A program made the translations under genes and the position numbers. From Myxococcus dinghuensis (lineage in GTDB: Bacteria > Myxococcota > Myxococcia > Myxococcales > Myxococcaceae): a stretch of 64,000 nucleotides of DNA. The notes beneath the pieces were generated by a model. It searched no databases. It worked only from the letters and a program-made list of their open reading frames with translations, and was not told where the DNA came from. The DNA lies in contig NZ_JAKCFB010000020.1 of assembly GCF_024198235.1 (NCBI RefSeq), forward strand, positions 1 through 64,000. The letters are read 5' to 3'. This document shows, one piece after another, positions 7,713 to 16,043 of this stretch (position 1 is its first letter; each line of letters starts with the position of its first letter).

Positions 7713-7756
7713 CTCCAGGCGCACATTGCCAGGCGTCGGAAAGACCGGAGCCCACC

Positions 7757-8188
7757 ATGACCTCGCCCACCACCCCGTTCTCGTTCGTCCTCGAAATCCC
7801 AGCGGCCACACCCGAGGCCGCGCAACGTCACTTCCTCGCCAAGCTGTCCGTGGAGACCGACCCCGCAGACGTCTTCGTCGACCTGGACCGCAAGAAGAAG
7901 GGCTTCGTCGTGGTGGACACGCGCTCGAAGGAGGCCTACGCCGAACGCCACGTCCCCGGCGCGCTGAGCATCCCGACCCGAACCATCTCCGCGGAGTCGA
8001 CAGCGCATTTGAGCAAGGACGACGTCATCGTGACCTACTGCTGGGGCCCGGGGTGCAACGGCTCCACCCGCGCGGCCGCGCGCTTCGCCGCGCTCGGCTT
8101 CCGCGTGAAGGAGATGATTGGTGGCATCGAGTACTGGGTGAAGGAGGGCTACGCCACCGAGACGACTGGGCGTGACCCTGCGCGATAG
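7757..8188 (+). CDS. rhodanese-like domain protein
   Basis: 143 residues, a single rhodanese domain. VVVDTRSKEAYAERHVPGAL (residues 51-70) is the CH2A-type motif. The active-site loop is CNGSTR at 100-105 with catalytic Cys100, and there is a second Cys at 95 (TYCWGPGC). Small rhodaneses of this type carry persulfide sulfur or act as redox switches. It is divergent from the MocR regulator and preceded by a possible operator, so it is a likely target of that regulator. The sulfur acceptor is unknown. Confidence 0.88.
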   Translation: MTSPTTPFSFVLEIPAATPEAAQRHFLAKLSVETDPADVFVDLDRKKKGFVVVDTRSKEAYAERHVPGALSIPTRTISAESTAHLSKDDVIVTYCWGPGCNGSTRAAARFAALGFRVKEMIGGIEYWVKEGYATETTGRDPAR

Positions 8189-8297
8189 ACCAGCGACCGA
8201 GGGATTCCCCTGGGCGTCTGTTCGCAGCGCGGAGTGGGCATGGCCCGGCTCCGTGGACAGGTTGGGGACGCTGCCAGCCTGCTCGTCCGCGCCATGC

Positions 8298-8549
8298 CTA
8301 TGCGGCGATCTTCGAGCCGATGAAGCGCAGGAGTGTGGAGACCCAGACGAAGGCCCTCACGTTCTCCAGGTCCTCGGACAACTGCCCCACCGTGAAGTCC
8401 GACGGGTCCTCGTAGACCGAGTACAGCTTGTCGTTCGGGATGCTCCAATAGTGGTCGCTGTCCAACTCGACCTCGGTGTGCCCCACCTGCGCCAGGTAAT
8501 CGAAGAGCAGGTTCGTCGCTTGTCTCAGCTCCGAGACTTCGAGCTTCGT
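8298..8549 (-). CDS. small unknown protein with apparent ACG start
   Basis: The conserved-looking part begins TKLEVSELRQATNLLFDYL and ends FIGSKIAA (about 83 residues, acidic, with a Tyr/Asp-rich middle YWSIPNDKLYSVYEDPSDF). A perfect GGAGG (8556-8560) lies 6 nt before an ACG codon at 8549, exactly where an ATG would be expected. An ATG at 8627 gives a 109-residue form, but its extra residues overlap the upstream gene and look non-coding. It lies directly downstream of the 8594-8980 gene. I do not recognise the family. Confidence 0.55.
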   Translation of the reverse strand, partial: TKLEVSELRQATNLLFDYLAQVGHTEVELDSDHYWSIPNDKLYSVYEDPSDFTVGQLSEDLENVRAFVWVSTLLRFIGSKIAA

Positions 8550-8593
8550 GGACTGCCTCCAATGAGGGTGACACCACCGCGGGGCCGGTGGAT

Positions 8594-8980
8594 TCAGACA
8601 GGCTCCTCGACACAACTCCAGTCGCACGTCTCACCTGCGACATAGGCGGTGTTCTTCGTCAGGTCAGGCAAGCCAGGGCCATCGTCGGGGTAGGCATCCA
8701 GCACCACGAAGACGCGGTCATCCTTCCAGGCGAACTGCACCCCATCCGACAGCACCTCGAACGTCCTCTTGTCGAGCTTGAAGCTGAATTCCTTCGCTCC
8801 GCTGACCACCAGGGTGACCCTCGACCATCCAGAGCGCGAGTCCCGATCCTGGCACACCACCTCGATCCTGCAGAGCCTCGAAGCGACTCCCACGTCGAGC
8901 TCAATCTTGCGAACCACGCCGTCGTACATGTCGCAGAACCGCTCGTGGAAGACCGCCACATGCTCGGGTTGCAGGCGCAT
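8594..8980 (-). CDS. hypothetical protein
   Basis: 128 residues with no signal peptide or membrane helix. It has alternating beta-type strands (RIEVVCQDRDSRSGWSRVTLVVSG, FSFKLDKRTFEVLSDGVQFAWKDDRVFVVLD) and an F-C-D-M-Y motif early on. The pattern resembles small one-domain proteins found as immunity-like or accessory genes in myxobacteria, but I cannot name the family. It probably forms an operon with the small gene at 8298-8549. Codon use shows less third-position GC than the neighbours, compatible with accessory origin. Confidence 0.6.
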   Translation of the reverse strand: MRLQPEHVAVFHERFCDMYDGVVRKIELDVGVASRLCRIEVVCQDRDSRSGWSRVTLVVSGAKEFSFKLDKRTFEVLSDGVQFAWKDDRVFVVLDAYPDDGPGLPDLTKNTAYVAGETCDWSCVEEPV

Positions 8981-9124
8981 CCATTCCCCCTGTCATCACG
9001 TTGAAGCCACTGAAATCGACGACGACACATGCCCCACGCGGACTGAACGGGAAAGCAAGTCTCCAGCTATCGACAACACGAGTCGGCCCCGGTTAGACCT
9101 GAGGGACAGGAGGAGGATGGATCC

Positions 9125-9436
9125 ATGAGCACCACGCCGACCCAGGTTGGAGTCCTCGTCGAGGCCGCCCCCTCCAACGAGTCACGAGGAAGCGGCTCGG
9201 GAGCATCGCCGGAGGAGCGGGTGGCTCGATTCAAGAGCTCGCTCTCGAGCTTCGCCGCCGCGCTCGACAAGACTCGCGCCGCCATCCGGACAGCGTCGCG
9301 CGAGGCGGAGAAGACCCTCACCGTGAGCTTCGAGCGCATCACCGACGCGGTCCCTCGCGCGCAGGACGACGCCTCACGTGGGACGGAGCGTGACTCGACG
9401 ACGCCCCGCACGCTCGAGCGGCTGGACGTCGAGTAG
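9125..9436 (+). CDS. small hypothetical protein
   Basis: 103 residues with a strong Shine-Dalgarno (AGGAGGAGG at 9109-9117, 8 nt before the ATG). The middle third is likely an amphipathic helix or coiled coil (ERVARFKSSLSSFAAALDKTRAAI), flanked by Ser/Gly- and Thr/Arg-rich disordered ends. No secretion signal. Function unknown. It precedes the alcohol dehydrogenase by about 100 bp but nothing links the two. Confidence 0.6.
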   Translation: MSTTPTQVGVLVEAAPSNESRGSGSGASPEERVARFKSSLSSFAAALDKTRAAIRTASREAEKTLTVSFERITDAVPRAQDDASRGTERDSTTPRTLERLDVE

Positions 9437-9539
9437 GCCCGGCGGCAGACCTGCGCCCGGCGAGCATGCTCGTAGGAGGCCTTTCGCAAAGCCTCGCACG
9501 CCCTCACCTTCTCGTGGACAGGCATCCAGGAGAGAGCCG

Positions 9540-10664
9540 ATGAGCGACCAAGCCCAGGCCAGGGCAGCCGTGGTGAGACAGAAGGGCGGACCCTTCCAGA
9601 TCGAGGACGTCACCCTCGAGGCCCCCCGCGAAAGCGAGGTGCGCGTCCGCATCGTCGCCACCGGCATGTGCCACACCGACATGATCGTCCGGGACCAGTT
9701 CTACGCAGTGCCCCTGCCCGTCGTCCTCGGCCATGAGGGCGCCGGCATCGTCGAGAAGGTCGGCCGCGGCGTCACCAAGGTGGTCCCCGGAGACCACGTC
9801 GTCATCGCCTTCGCGTTCTGCGGCAAGTGCGACCTGTGCACCACGGGCCACCCCGCCTACTGCCGCGAGTTCTACGACCGCAACTTCGGCGGCGGACGGA
9901 AGGACGGCTCCACCGCCACGCAGGCCCAGGGGAAACCCCTCCACGACCACTTCTTCGGACAGTCGTCGTTCAGCACGCTCGCCATCGCCACCGAGCGCAA
10001 CGTGGTCAAGGTCCGCAAGGACGTCCCGCTGGAGCTGCTGGGACCGCTCGGCTGCGGTATCTCCACCGGCGCGGGCGCGGTGCTCAACTCCATGCGCATC
10101 CCCGCGGGGAGCACCTTCGCGGCCTTCGGCTCCGGCGCCGTGGGCCTGAGCGCCATCATGGCCGCGCGACTGGCGGGCGCCACCACCATCATCGCCGTGG
10201 ACGTGAAGCCCAATCGCCTCCAACTCGCGATGGCGCTGGGCGCGACGCACACCGTGAACGGCGCCAGCGAGGACGCGGTGAAGGTCATCCGCACCGCCAC
10301 CGGAAGCCGGGGCGTGGACTTCGCGCTCGAGTCCACCGGCAACCCCAGGATCCTCCGACAGGCCGTGGAGGCGCTCGACATCCTCGGGACCTGCGGCGTC
10401 GTGGGAGCGCCCCCCATGGGCACCGAGGCAGCGTTCGATGTGAACGACCTCATGGTCCCCGGCAAGCGCATCCAGGGCATCGTCGAGGGCGACAGCGTCC
10501 CAGATGTCTTCATCCCCCAACTCATCGACCTGTTCATGCAGGGACGCTTCCCCTTCGACAAGTTGGTGAAGTTCTACGCCCTGGAGCAGATCAACGAGGC
10601 CGCGAAGGACTCCGAGAAGGGCGACACGCTCAAGCCCATCATCCGGATGAGTCGGCCTGCGTGA
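9540..10664 (+). CDS. zinc-dependent NAD(P) alcohol dehydrogenase
   Basis: 374 residues, medium-chain dehydrogenase of the aryl-alcohol/class III type. Catalytic zinc ligands are Cys44 and His65 (GHEG) plus the Cys in LGCGISTGAG. Four structural zinc cysteines are at 94, 97, 100 and 108 (CGKCDLC and YC). The Rossmann motif GSGAVGLSAIMAARLAGA binds NAD(P). The 20-residue insert after the structural zinc (NFGGGRKDG and following) is seen in benzyl-alcohol dehydrogenase relatives. ATG at 9540; a hairpin terminator follows. A close paralogue lies at 53370-54491. Confidence 0.92.
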   Translation: MSDQAQARAAVVRQKGGPFQIEDVTLEAPRESEVRVRIVATGMCHTDMIVRDQFYAVPLPVVLGHEGAGIVEKVGRGVTKVVPGDHVVIAFAFCGKCDLCTTGHPAYCREFYDRNFGGGRKDGSTATQAQGKPLHDHFFGQSSFSTLAIATERNVVKVRKDVPLELLGPLGCGISTGAGAVLNSMRIPAGSTFAAFGSGAVGLSAIMAARLAGATTIIAVDVKPNRLQLAMALGATHTVNGASEDAVKVIRTATGSRGVDFALESTGNPRILRQAVEALDILGTCGVVGAPPMGTEAAFDVNDLMVPGKRIQGIVEGDSVPDVFIPQLIDLFMQGRFPFDKLVKFYALEQINEAAKDSEKGDTLKPIIRMSRPA

Positions 10665-10699
10665 GCACGCGCGGCGACACGACAGCGCGGACCGATGCC

Positions 10700-10720
10700 A
10701 GGGGCTGTCGTCCAGCCCCT
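10700..10720. terminator. hairpin terminator between convergent genes
   Basis: AGGGGCTG / CAGCCCCT makes a perfect 8-bp stem with a 5-base loop. It sits between the alcohol dehydrogenase and the oppositely oriented lipoprotein gene, and reaches the lipoprotein stop. No T-run follows, as is common in this GC range. Confidence 0.55.
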
Positions 10721-11214
10721 CAGGACCCGGTGACGACCTCGAAGACCTCCGCGTCCGGCAGCGTGAGCACCTCCCGGCCCCTGACCGCCAATTGCTCGCG
10801 AGGCACGTCACGGAAGCGCTCGACGAATGAAGCCGCGGGCCGCAGCGTCAGCGATTTCCCCGTGGCGCGATTGCGGAACGTCGTCACCGTCTCCGCCGCA
10901 TCGAGCCGCGTGAGGTTCAACTTCCCCAGGCTCGCACCCGTGGCCGCCGCCGCGCCGTCAGCCACGCACGCGTACTGCACCTGCGAGGGGCTGTGGTGGA
11001 TGACCTCCAGGTCGAAGCTCCCGGCCCGCAAGCCCAACGCTCCCAGCGCGTACTCGCCCATCCGATATCCCGCGACCGCCCACGGCCCCGCGCCGCCGTG
11101 CACCGCCGCGACCCGCGCCAGCGCATCCTCCTCCGCGGCGCTCTTCGCGACAGGCGTCGTCGCGCAACCCATGCCAGCCAGCACGACGAGGGAGAGGACG
11201 ACACGCAAGGCCAC
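10720..11214 (-). CDS. small lipoprotein of unknown function
   Basis: 164 residues from GTG 11214. The first 17 residues are a short hydrophobic signal ending in LAGMGC, with Cys17 as likely lipidation site. The mature part is alpha/beta with a RVAAVHGGAGPWAVAGY motif reminiscent of outer-membrane lipoprotein LolB/LolA-like or periplasmic sensor folds, but not enough to assign. It lies 67 bp downstream of the TonB-like gene on the same strand and may share its transcript. Confidence 0.7.
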   Translation of the reverse strand: MALRVVLSLVVLAGMGCATTPVAKSAAEEDALARVAAVHGGAGPWAVAGYRMGEYALGALGLRAGSFDLEVIHHSPSQVQYACVADGAAAATGASLGKLNLTRLDAAETVTTFRNRATGKSLTLRPAASFVERFRDVPREQLAVRGREVLTLPDAEVFEVVTGS

Positions 11215-11281
11215 GGGCGACTCCTGACGCGGGACGAGACACCGGGTTCTACCCCGAGCCCGCCACCCCGGGCGACGCCCG

Positions 11282-12361
11282 TCAGTAGATGCCAATCAAG
11301 ATGACCTTCACCCGCGGATTGCCGAGGTACTCCTCCAACCGCCACCGGCTCCGCAGCCCATCCGCCTTCACGCCGACCCCCTCCTCCGGCGGAGGGTCCG
11401 CGCTCGCCAGCGCGTTCTCCAGATGCGACAGCGCCCACGCGTCGAACTTCGCGTCGCCCGAGCCCTCCAGCACCTTGAGGTCCAGCAGCTTCCCGTCCTT
11501 CGCCTGACGGACCTCCACCACCGCGGCCAGCGCGAGCACCGGCTCGGTGACGTCCATCATGTACATGTTCGCCGCACGCCCCGCCTCGACGGCGGCCTGC
11601 AAGCGATTGCGCTGCTCCAACCGGCGGTCTCGCGGCTCCGCCGCGAACGGCGTGCCCGTCTTCCCGAAGCGCTCGATGGCCTCCACCTGCTCGCGCTTCA
11701 GCCGCGCCCCCAGCACCTTCAAATCCGGAGGAGGCGGCTGCACCAGCGACTTCGAGAAGAGGTTGCGCATGTTCGCGTAGTACGGAGGCGTCGCGCCGCC
11801 CCGGGCCCTCGCGGTCGCCGCCGCGTCCGCGGACCACGTGTCCACGCGCTCCGCCACTCGCGCCTGCTCCTGTCGCAGCACTTCCTTCGCGTCTGGCAGC
11901 GCCCCCGGCTCGTTGCGCAGCGTGCGCCCCGTCTGGAAGGGACGCCCCACCGGCTCGCCCCCCAGCAGTCCCTTGGGCATGAGCGAAATCGCGGGCGGCT
12001 CGGCGGCACGCGGCGCATCCGCCCCTGGCGTCCCGGAGCTCTCCGGCGCGCTCGCCGGTGGAGCCTTCGTCGGCGCCTCCGCCACCACCTCCGCGTCAGG
12101 CCGCTCCGGACGCACTGGCGAAGGCGGAGGAACACGCTGACGGGTCGGAGGAGGAGACGGCGTCGCCTCGCGCTTCGACGGGGCCTCGGGCGCCTTCGGC
12201 GTCACGTAGACGACTTCCACCTCCGTCACCGGCTGCGACGCGACCCGTGGCGCCGGGGCCGAAGGCATCCGCGACAACACCCCGAACAGCGCCGCGTGCA
12301 GGAGCACGGACGCCAGGACCGCGAATGTCAGCCGGGAGCGACGAGACACGCACGGGAGCAT
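11282..12361 (-). CDS. TonB-family protein
   Basis: 359 residues from ATG 12361. One N-terminal membrane helix (LTFAVLASVLLHAALFGVL, residues 10-28), then a Pro-rich periplasmic linker with PPP and PSPPPTR runs, then a C-terminal TonB/TolA-like domain containing VLALAAVVEVRQAKDGKLLDLKVLEGSG and a following DAWALSHLENAL helix. The domain layout fits an energy transducer coupling a proton-motive complex to outer-membrane transport, but no ExbB/ExbD genes are adjacent. It is divergent from the CnaB-repeat lipoprotein, with a perfect dyad in the shared promoter. Confidence 0.82.
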   Translation of the reverse strand: MLPCVSRRSRLTFAVLASVLLHAALFGVLSRMPSAPAPRVASQPVTEVEVVYVTPKAPEAPSKREATPSPPPTRQRVPPPSPVRPERPDAEVVAEAPTKAPPASAPESSGTPGADAPRAAEPPAISLMPKGLLGGEPVGRPFQTGRTLRNEPGALPDAKEVLRQEQARVAERVDTWSADAAATARARGGATPPYYANMRNLFSKSLVQPPPPDLKVLGARLKREQVEAIERFGKTGTPFAAEPRDRRLEQRNRLQAAVEAGRAANMYMMDVTEPVLALAAVVEVRQAKDGKLLDLKVLEGSGDAKFDAWALSHLENALASADPPPEEGVGVKADGLRSRWRLEEYLGNPRVKVILIGIY

Positions 12362-12447
12362 GCCTCCTCCCCTGCCCGAGGAGAAGCACCCCGAGGTCCA
12401 AGGACCCCGATGTCCCCCTGCCCGCCAGGCCCATCCGCGAAGTCGAC

Positions 12448-12464
12448 GACAGTCACAGACTGTC
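12448..12464. promoter_or_regulatory. perfect 7-3-7 dyad in divergent promoter
   Basis: GACAGTCACAGACTGTC: two 7-base perfect arms around ACA. It lies 26 bp before the CnaB-repeat lipoprotein start and 87 bp before the TonB-like gene start. Such a compact dyad in a divergent intergenic region is a good repressor-site candidate. The binding protein is unknown. Confidence 0.45.
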
Positions 12465-12489
12465 ACATTTCACGGCTAGGCTGTCCTCG

Positions 12490-14409
12490 ATGAGACGCCC
12501 GTTCGACCTCCTCCCCGTAGGGCTGAGCCTGCTCCTGGTGCTCGGGTGCGGTTCGAAGCCCGCGAGCCCCCCTACCGAGCCCACCTCCTCGGACGGCGGC
12601 GGCACCGCTGGCGGCACGACGGCCCCCGCCCTCGACAGCGGCACCGTGTCCGCCCAGGTGGCCCCGGAAGACGGCGGCGTGACGGCGACGATGGAGGTCC
12701 TCGCGCTCGACCCCGAGGGACAGCCCCTGCCCAAGGCCGTGCTCTACCTCGTCCCCGAGGCGCTCCGCGCCACCCTCGAACGGGCGGAGACGGATGCCCA
12801 GGGCATCGCCCGGCTGCCCGCGCCCCCAGGCCGCTTCCGCCTGCTCGGGTACTGGGTTCGCAAAGCGGAGGAGGAGGTCGTCGACAACCGCTACCAACGC
12901 AAGCGGGAGGAGGAGTTCCTGCGCTACCTGTGGCGCGACCTCGAGGTCCACGCGGGCGCCCCGCCCGCTCGACAGGTGCTCCGCTTCGAGGCCCCGCGCG
13001 CCGCGCCCCTGAGTGCCCGCCTCGTCGACCCGGAAGGCAAGCCCATCGCGGGCGCCAGCATCGACGCCGTGCAGGAGTTCCCCTCCGTCCCCTCCGACGG
13101 TCCGTTCCTGCGCAACACGGCCTATCCACGTGAGAGCCTCCGCGTGTTCACCGACGCCGAGGGCCGCGTCAACGCACGTCCCGTGCGCGAGGGCGTCTAT
13201 CGCCTCCGGTTCGACCACGCGACGGGCATCGCCGAAGCCGTGGCGACCACGGGCGCGCCATCCCAAGACGTCTCCATCGACCTCCGGACGCCCCAGTCCG
13301 TCACGGGGCGGGTCGTCGACGAGCAGGGCGCGCCCGTGAAGTCCTTCACCGTGGGCGACCACCGGGTGCGCGATGCCCAGGGCCGCTTCACGGTGAGCCC
13401 CGTCGGCTTCTACATGCTCGTGTCCGCGAAGGGCTTCGTCGAGCAACCCCTGTCCATCCCGCACCCACCGCCCCGGCACCTCACCGTGCCCGACATCGTG
13501 TTGCGCAAGGCCCTCACCGTGAAGGGACGGGTGGTCCTCCCCGAGGGACAGTCGGTGCCGGAGAACTCCACCATCGCCGGGCGGGCCCGTTCACACCGGG
13601 AGGGCCCCTTCCAACTGGGGCGCTCGGGCCGCTTCTCACTGGGCCCCTTCCCCATCGGCGAGGACGTCCAGGTGATGGTCCGGACCCCCACGCGCATCGT
13701 CTCGCACCGCTTCGCCGCGGACACCCTCGCGAAGCCGGTGAGCCTCCCCGTCCCCGCTCCGGGGCGACAGGTCACCATCCGCGTCGTGGACGCGAAGGGC
13801 CAACCCGTCGAGGCCGCGCGCGTGTCGGCGGAGAACCCCTCGGACGGAGAAGGCCTCGTCACCGACGCCCAGGGCCGAGCCACCTTCCAGCTCCCTCCCG
13901 GGCACTACACCGTCACGGTCGACGCCCAACAGCGCCTGCGCCCGAGGGAGCAGCGCATCCCCCCGCGCTATCCCCCGACGACGCTGGACCTCCCCGCCGA
14001 GGGTGACGTGCCGTCGCTCGAAGCCCGCCCCGTCTCCGGCCCGGGGCACCTCCGGCTCCTGCTCGCCCAGCCCAGCCACTACGACAGCGTCTTCGTCGTC
14101 ACCGGGGAGCGGGCGTGGCCCGCGGACACGAGCGGCTTCCAGGAAGCGCTCGTGAACCCGCTCCAGGAGGACCCGGAGATGGATGTCTGGGCCAACAAGG
14201 GCGTGCCCCTCATCCATTACTCGGCGGTGAAGGAGTTCTCGGACCTCCCGCCCGGCACGTACACGGTCTTCGCCACCGACCCGTACTTCGAGAACGCGGG
14301 CGCGCTCCTCTTCCGCGAGGTCGTCCAGGTGTCCGCTGGCGCACACCCCGTCGTGCGGATCCGCTTCCAGGGCGAGGACGCGCGCGTGGTCCCGCCGCCA
14401 GGCGGCTGA
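12490..14409 (+). CDS. large lipoprotein with carboxypeptidase-regulatory/CnaB-like repeats
   Basis: 639 residues. The signal ends in LLLVLGC (Cys20), followed by a Ser/Thr/Gly linker, so it is a surface or periplasmic lipoprotein. The mature protein is a string of transthyretin-like beta-sandwich units. Recurrent cores such as DPEGQPLPKAVLYLV, DPEGKPIAGASIDAV, VDEQGAPVKSFTV and DAKGQPVEAARVSA are each followed by a D-A-Q/E-G-R turn and a G-x-Y strand. These domains usually act as rigid spacers or ligand binders. The ATG at 12490 has a weak ribosome site. It is divergent from the TonB-like gene. Confidence 0.85.
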   Translation: MRRPFDLLPVGLSLLLVLGCGSKPASPPTEPTSSDGGGTAGGTTAPALDSGTVSAQVAPEDGGVTATMEVLALDPEGQPLPKAVLYLVPEALRATLERAETDAQGIARLPAPPGRFRLLGYWVRKAEEEVVDNRYQRKREEEFLRYLWRDLEVHAGAPPARQVLRFEAPRAAPLSARLVDPEGKPIAGASIDAVQEFPSVPSDGPFLRNTAYPRESLRVFTDAEGRVNARPVREGVYRLRFDHATGIAEAVATTGAPSQDVSIDLRTPQSVTGRVVDEQGAPVKSFTVGDHRVRDAQGRFTVSPVGFYMLVSAKGFVEQPLSIPHPPPRHLTVPDIVLRKALTVKGRVVLPEGQSVPENSTIAGRARSHREGPFQLGRSGRFSLGPFPIGEDVQVMVRTPTRIVSHRFAADTLAKPVSLPVPAPGRQVTIRVVDAKGQPVEAARVSAENPSDGEGLVTDAQGRATFQLPPGHYTVTVDAQQRLRPREQRIPPRYPPTTLDLPAEGDVPSLEARPVSGPGHLRLLLAQPSHYDSVFVVTGERAWPADTSGFQEALVNPLQEDPEMDVWANKGVPLIHYSAVKEFSDLPPGTYTVFATDPYFENAGALLFREVVQVSAGAHPVVRIRFQGEDARVVPPPGG

Positions 14410-14520
14410 GCCCGGGCGACGCCCGCCCGTCCGTCCGCCCTCCAGCCAGGGCGCCGACGCGTGGCACGAGCAGGACGCCATCCCCACCCTTGGGAAAGCC
14501 TTCTGGAGGGAGCGCGACCC

Positions 14521-15072
14521 ATGAACTTTCCCAGCCATGTGAATGTCCCCGCGGAGACCCGCGAGGAGATCATCGACCTGCTCAACACCCTGCTGGCGGA
14601 TGCCATCGACCTGCACTGGCAGATCAAGCAGGCGCACTGGAACATCCGCGGCACGCACTTCTACAGCCGCCACCTGTTGTTCGACGACCTGGCCAAGCAC
14701 GCGCGCAAGCAGGCCGACGACTTCGCCGAGCGCGCCGGCACCCTGGGTGGCTACGCCGAGGGCACCATCCGCCTGGCCGCGAAGAACAGCGAGCTGCCCG
14801 AGTACGACCTCAAGGCGGTGGAGAGCGAGGACCACCTGCGCGCGCTCGTGGACCGCATTGCCCGCTACGCGGCCTCCATCCGCAATGGCATCCAGCGCTG
14901 CGACAAGCTGAACGAACCCATCACCGTGGACCTGCTCACGCAAGTGCTGGGCGACGTGGAGCTGGACCTGTGGTTCCTGGAGAGCCACCTCAACGGCACC
15001 GGCCGCCCCGCCGCCCGCAAGGGGGGGCGCGAGGACGCCCGGGGCGACACCAACCGCACGCCCCACGCCTGA
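14521..15072 (+). CDS. dps: Dps-family DNA-binding ferritin
   Basis: 183 residues, normal Dps length plus a basic tail. The ferroxidase ligands line up with those of E. coli Dps: His39 (KQAHWNIRG), His51, Asp55, Asp66 and Glu70 (DDFAERA). The C-terminus ends in RKGGREDARGDTNR, a basic tail that may bind DNA. The protein oxidises Fe(II) with peroxide and stores the iron while shielding DNA. ATG at 14521 follows GGAGGGAGCG. No OxyR- or Fur-like site is obvious upstream. Confidence 0.93.
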   Translation: MNFPSHVNVPAETREEIIDLLNTLLADAIDLHWQIKQAHWNIRGTHFYSRHLLFDDLAKHARKQADDFAERAGTLGGYAEGTIRLAAKNSELPEYDLKAVESEDHLRALVDRIARYAASIRNGIQRCDKLNEPITVDLLTQVLGDVELDLWFLESHLNGTGRPAARKGGREDARGDTNRTPHA

Positions 15073-15182
15073 GCCCTCGAAGCCAGCCCCGGCGCTGACC
15101 CGCGGGTCCGAGCGCTCTTCCACGAGCGCGCGGGCCCGCGTCGGCGTATAGAAGGCGTCCTCGAAATCCGAGGGATGCCCAC

Positions 15183-16043
15183 ATGAGCGCCGAGACACGA
15201 CTGGACGGGAAGGTGTGCCTCATCACCGGGGCCACGGGCGGCATCGGCCTGGAGACGGCCAAGGCCCTGGGGCGCCTGGGCGCCACCGTGGTGCTGGTGG
15301 GGCGCGACCCCGGCCGCACCCAGGCCGCCGTCGAGGCCGTACGCGCCGCCGCCCCCGGGGCCCAGGTGGACTTCCTCCTGGCGGACCTCGCGTCGCTGAA
15401 GGCCGTGCGCGAGCTGGCCCAGGCCTTCCTCGCGCGCTACCCGCGCCTGGACGTGCTGATCAACAACGCGGGGCTCATCATCGACCGCCGGCAGGTCACC
15501 GTGGATGGCTTCGAGGCCACCCTCGCCACCAACCACCTGGCGCCCTTCGTCCTCACGAACCTGCTGCTCGACCTGCTGAAGCAGAGCGGGGCATCGCGCG
15601 TCATCAACCTGTCGTCCGACGTGCACCGCGTGGGCAAGCTCCAGTTCGACGACCTCCAGAGCGAGCGGCGCTACGACGGCTTCCGCGTCTACGCCACGTC
15701 GAAGCTGGCCAACCTCCTGTTCACCCGCGCGCTGGCGAAGCGGCTGGAGGGCACGCGCGTCACCACCAACGCGGTGCACCCGGGCGTGGTGAGCACGGGC
15801 TTCGGGCACAACAGCCAGGGCTTCTTCAAGTGGGTCGTCAAGCTGGGGGCGCCCTTCATGCTGTCCGCCGCGGGCGGAGCGAAGACCTCCATCTACCTGG
15901 CGTCGTCGCCCGAGGTAGAGGGTGTCACCGGGCAGTACTTCATCCGGCGCCGCAAGAGGACGCCGTCCGCCGCCGCGCGGGACGACGCCCTGGCGGAGCG
16001 CCTCTGGCAGGAAAGCGCGCGGCTCACAGGAGTGTCGTCATGA
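15183..16043 (+). CDS. SDR oxidoreductase, retinol-dehydrogenase-like
   Basis: 286 residues: TGATGGIG at 15-22, DLASLKAVRELA and NNAG in the middle, catalytic Ser in INLSSDVHRVG, and YATSKLANLLF with the active Tyr and Lys. The D-L-A-S-L-x-S/A-V and NHLAPFVLTNLLL patterns are typical of the retinol-dehydrogenase/WWOX-like SDR branch acting on bulky hydrophobic substrates. Its TGA overlaps the ATG of the GST gene (ATGA), so the two are translationally coupled. Confidence 0.9.
   Translation: MSAETRLDGKVCLITGATGGIGLETAKALGRLGATVVLVGRDPGRTQAAVEAVRAAAPGAQVDFLLADLASLKAVRELAQAFLARYPRLDVLINNAGLIIDRRQVTVDGFEATLATNHLAPFVLTNLLLDLLKQSGASRVINLSSDVHRVGKLQFDDLQSERRYDGFRVYATSKLANLLFTRALAKRLEGTRVTTNAVHPGVVSTGFGHNSQGFFKWVVKLGAPFMLSAAGGAKTSIYLASSPEVEGVTGQYFIRRRKRTPSAAARDDALAERLWQESARLTGVSS

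Noticed and set aside
14410..14520. Sigma-54 promoter upstream of dps (TGGCACG)
   Set aside because: The -24 half resembles the consensus but no matching -12 GC element follows at the right spacing.
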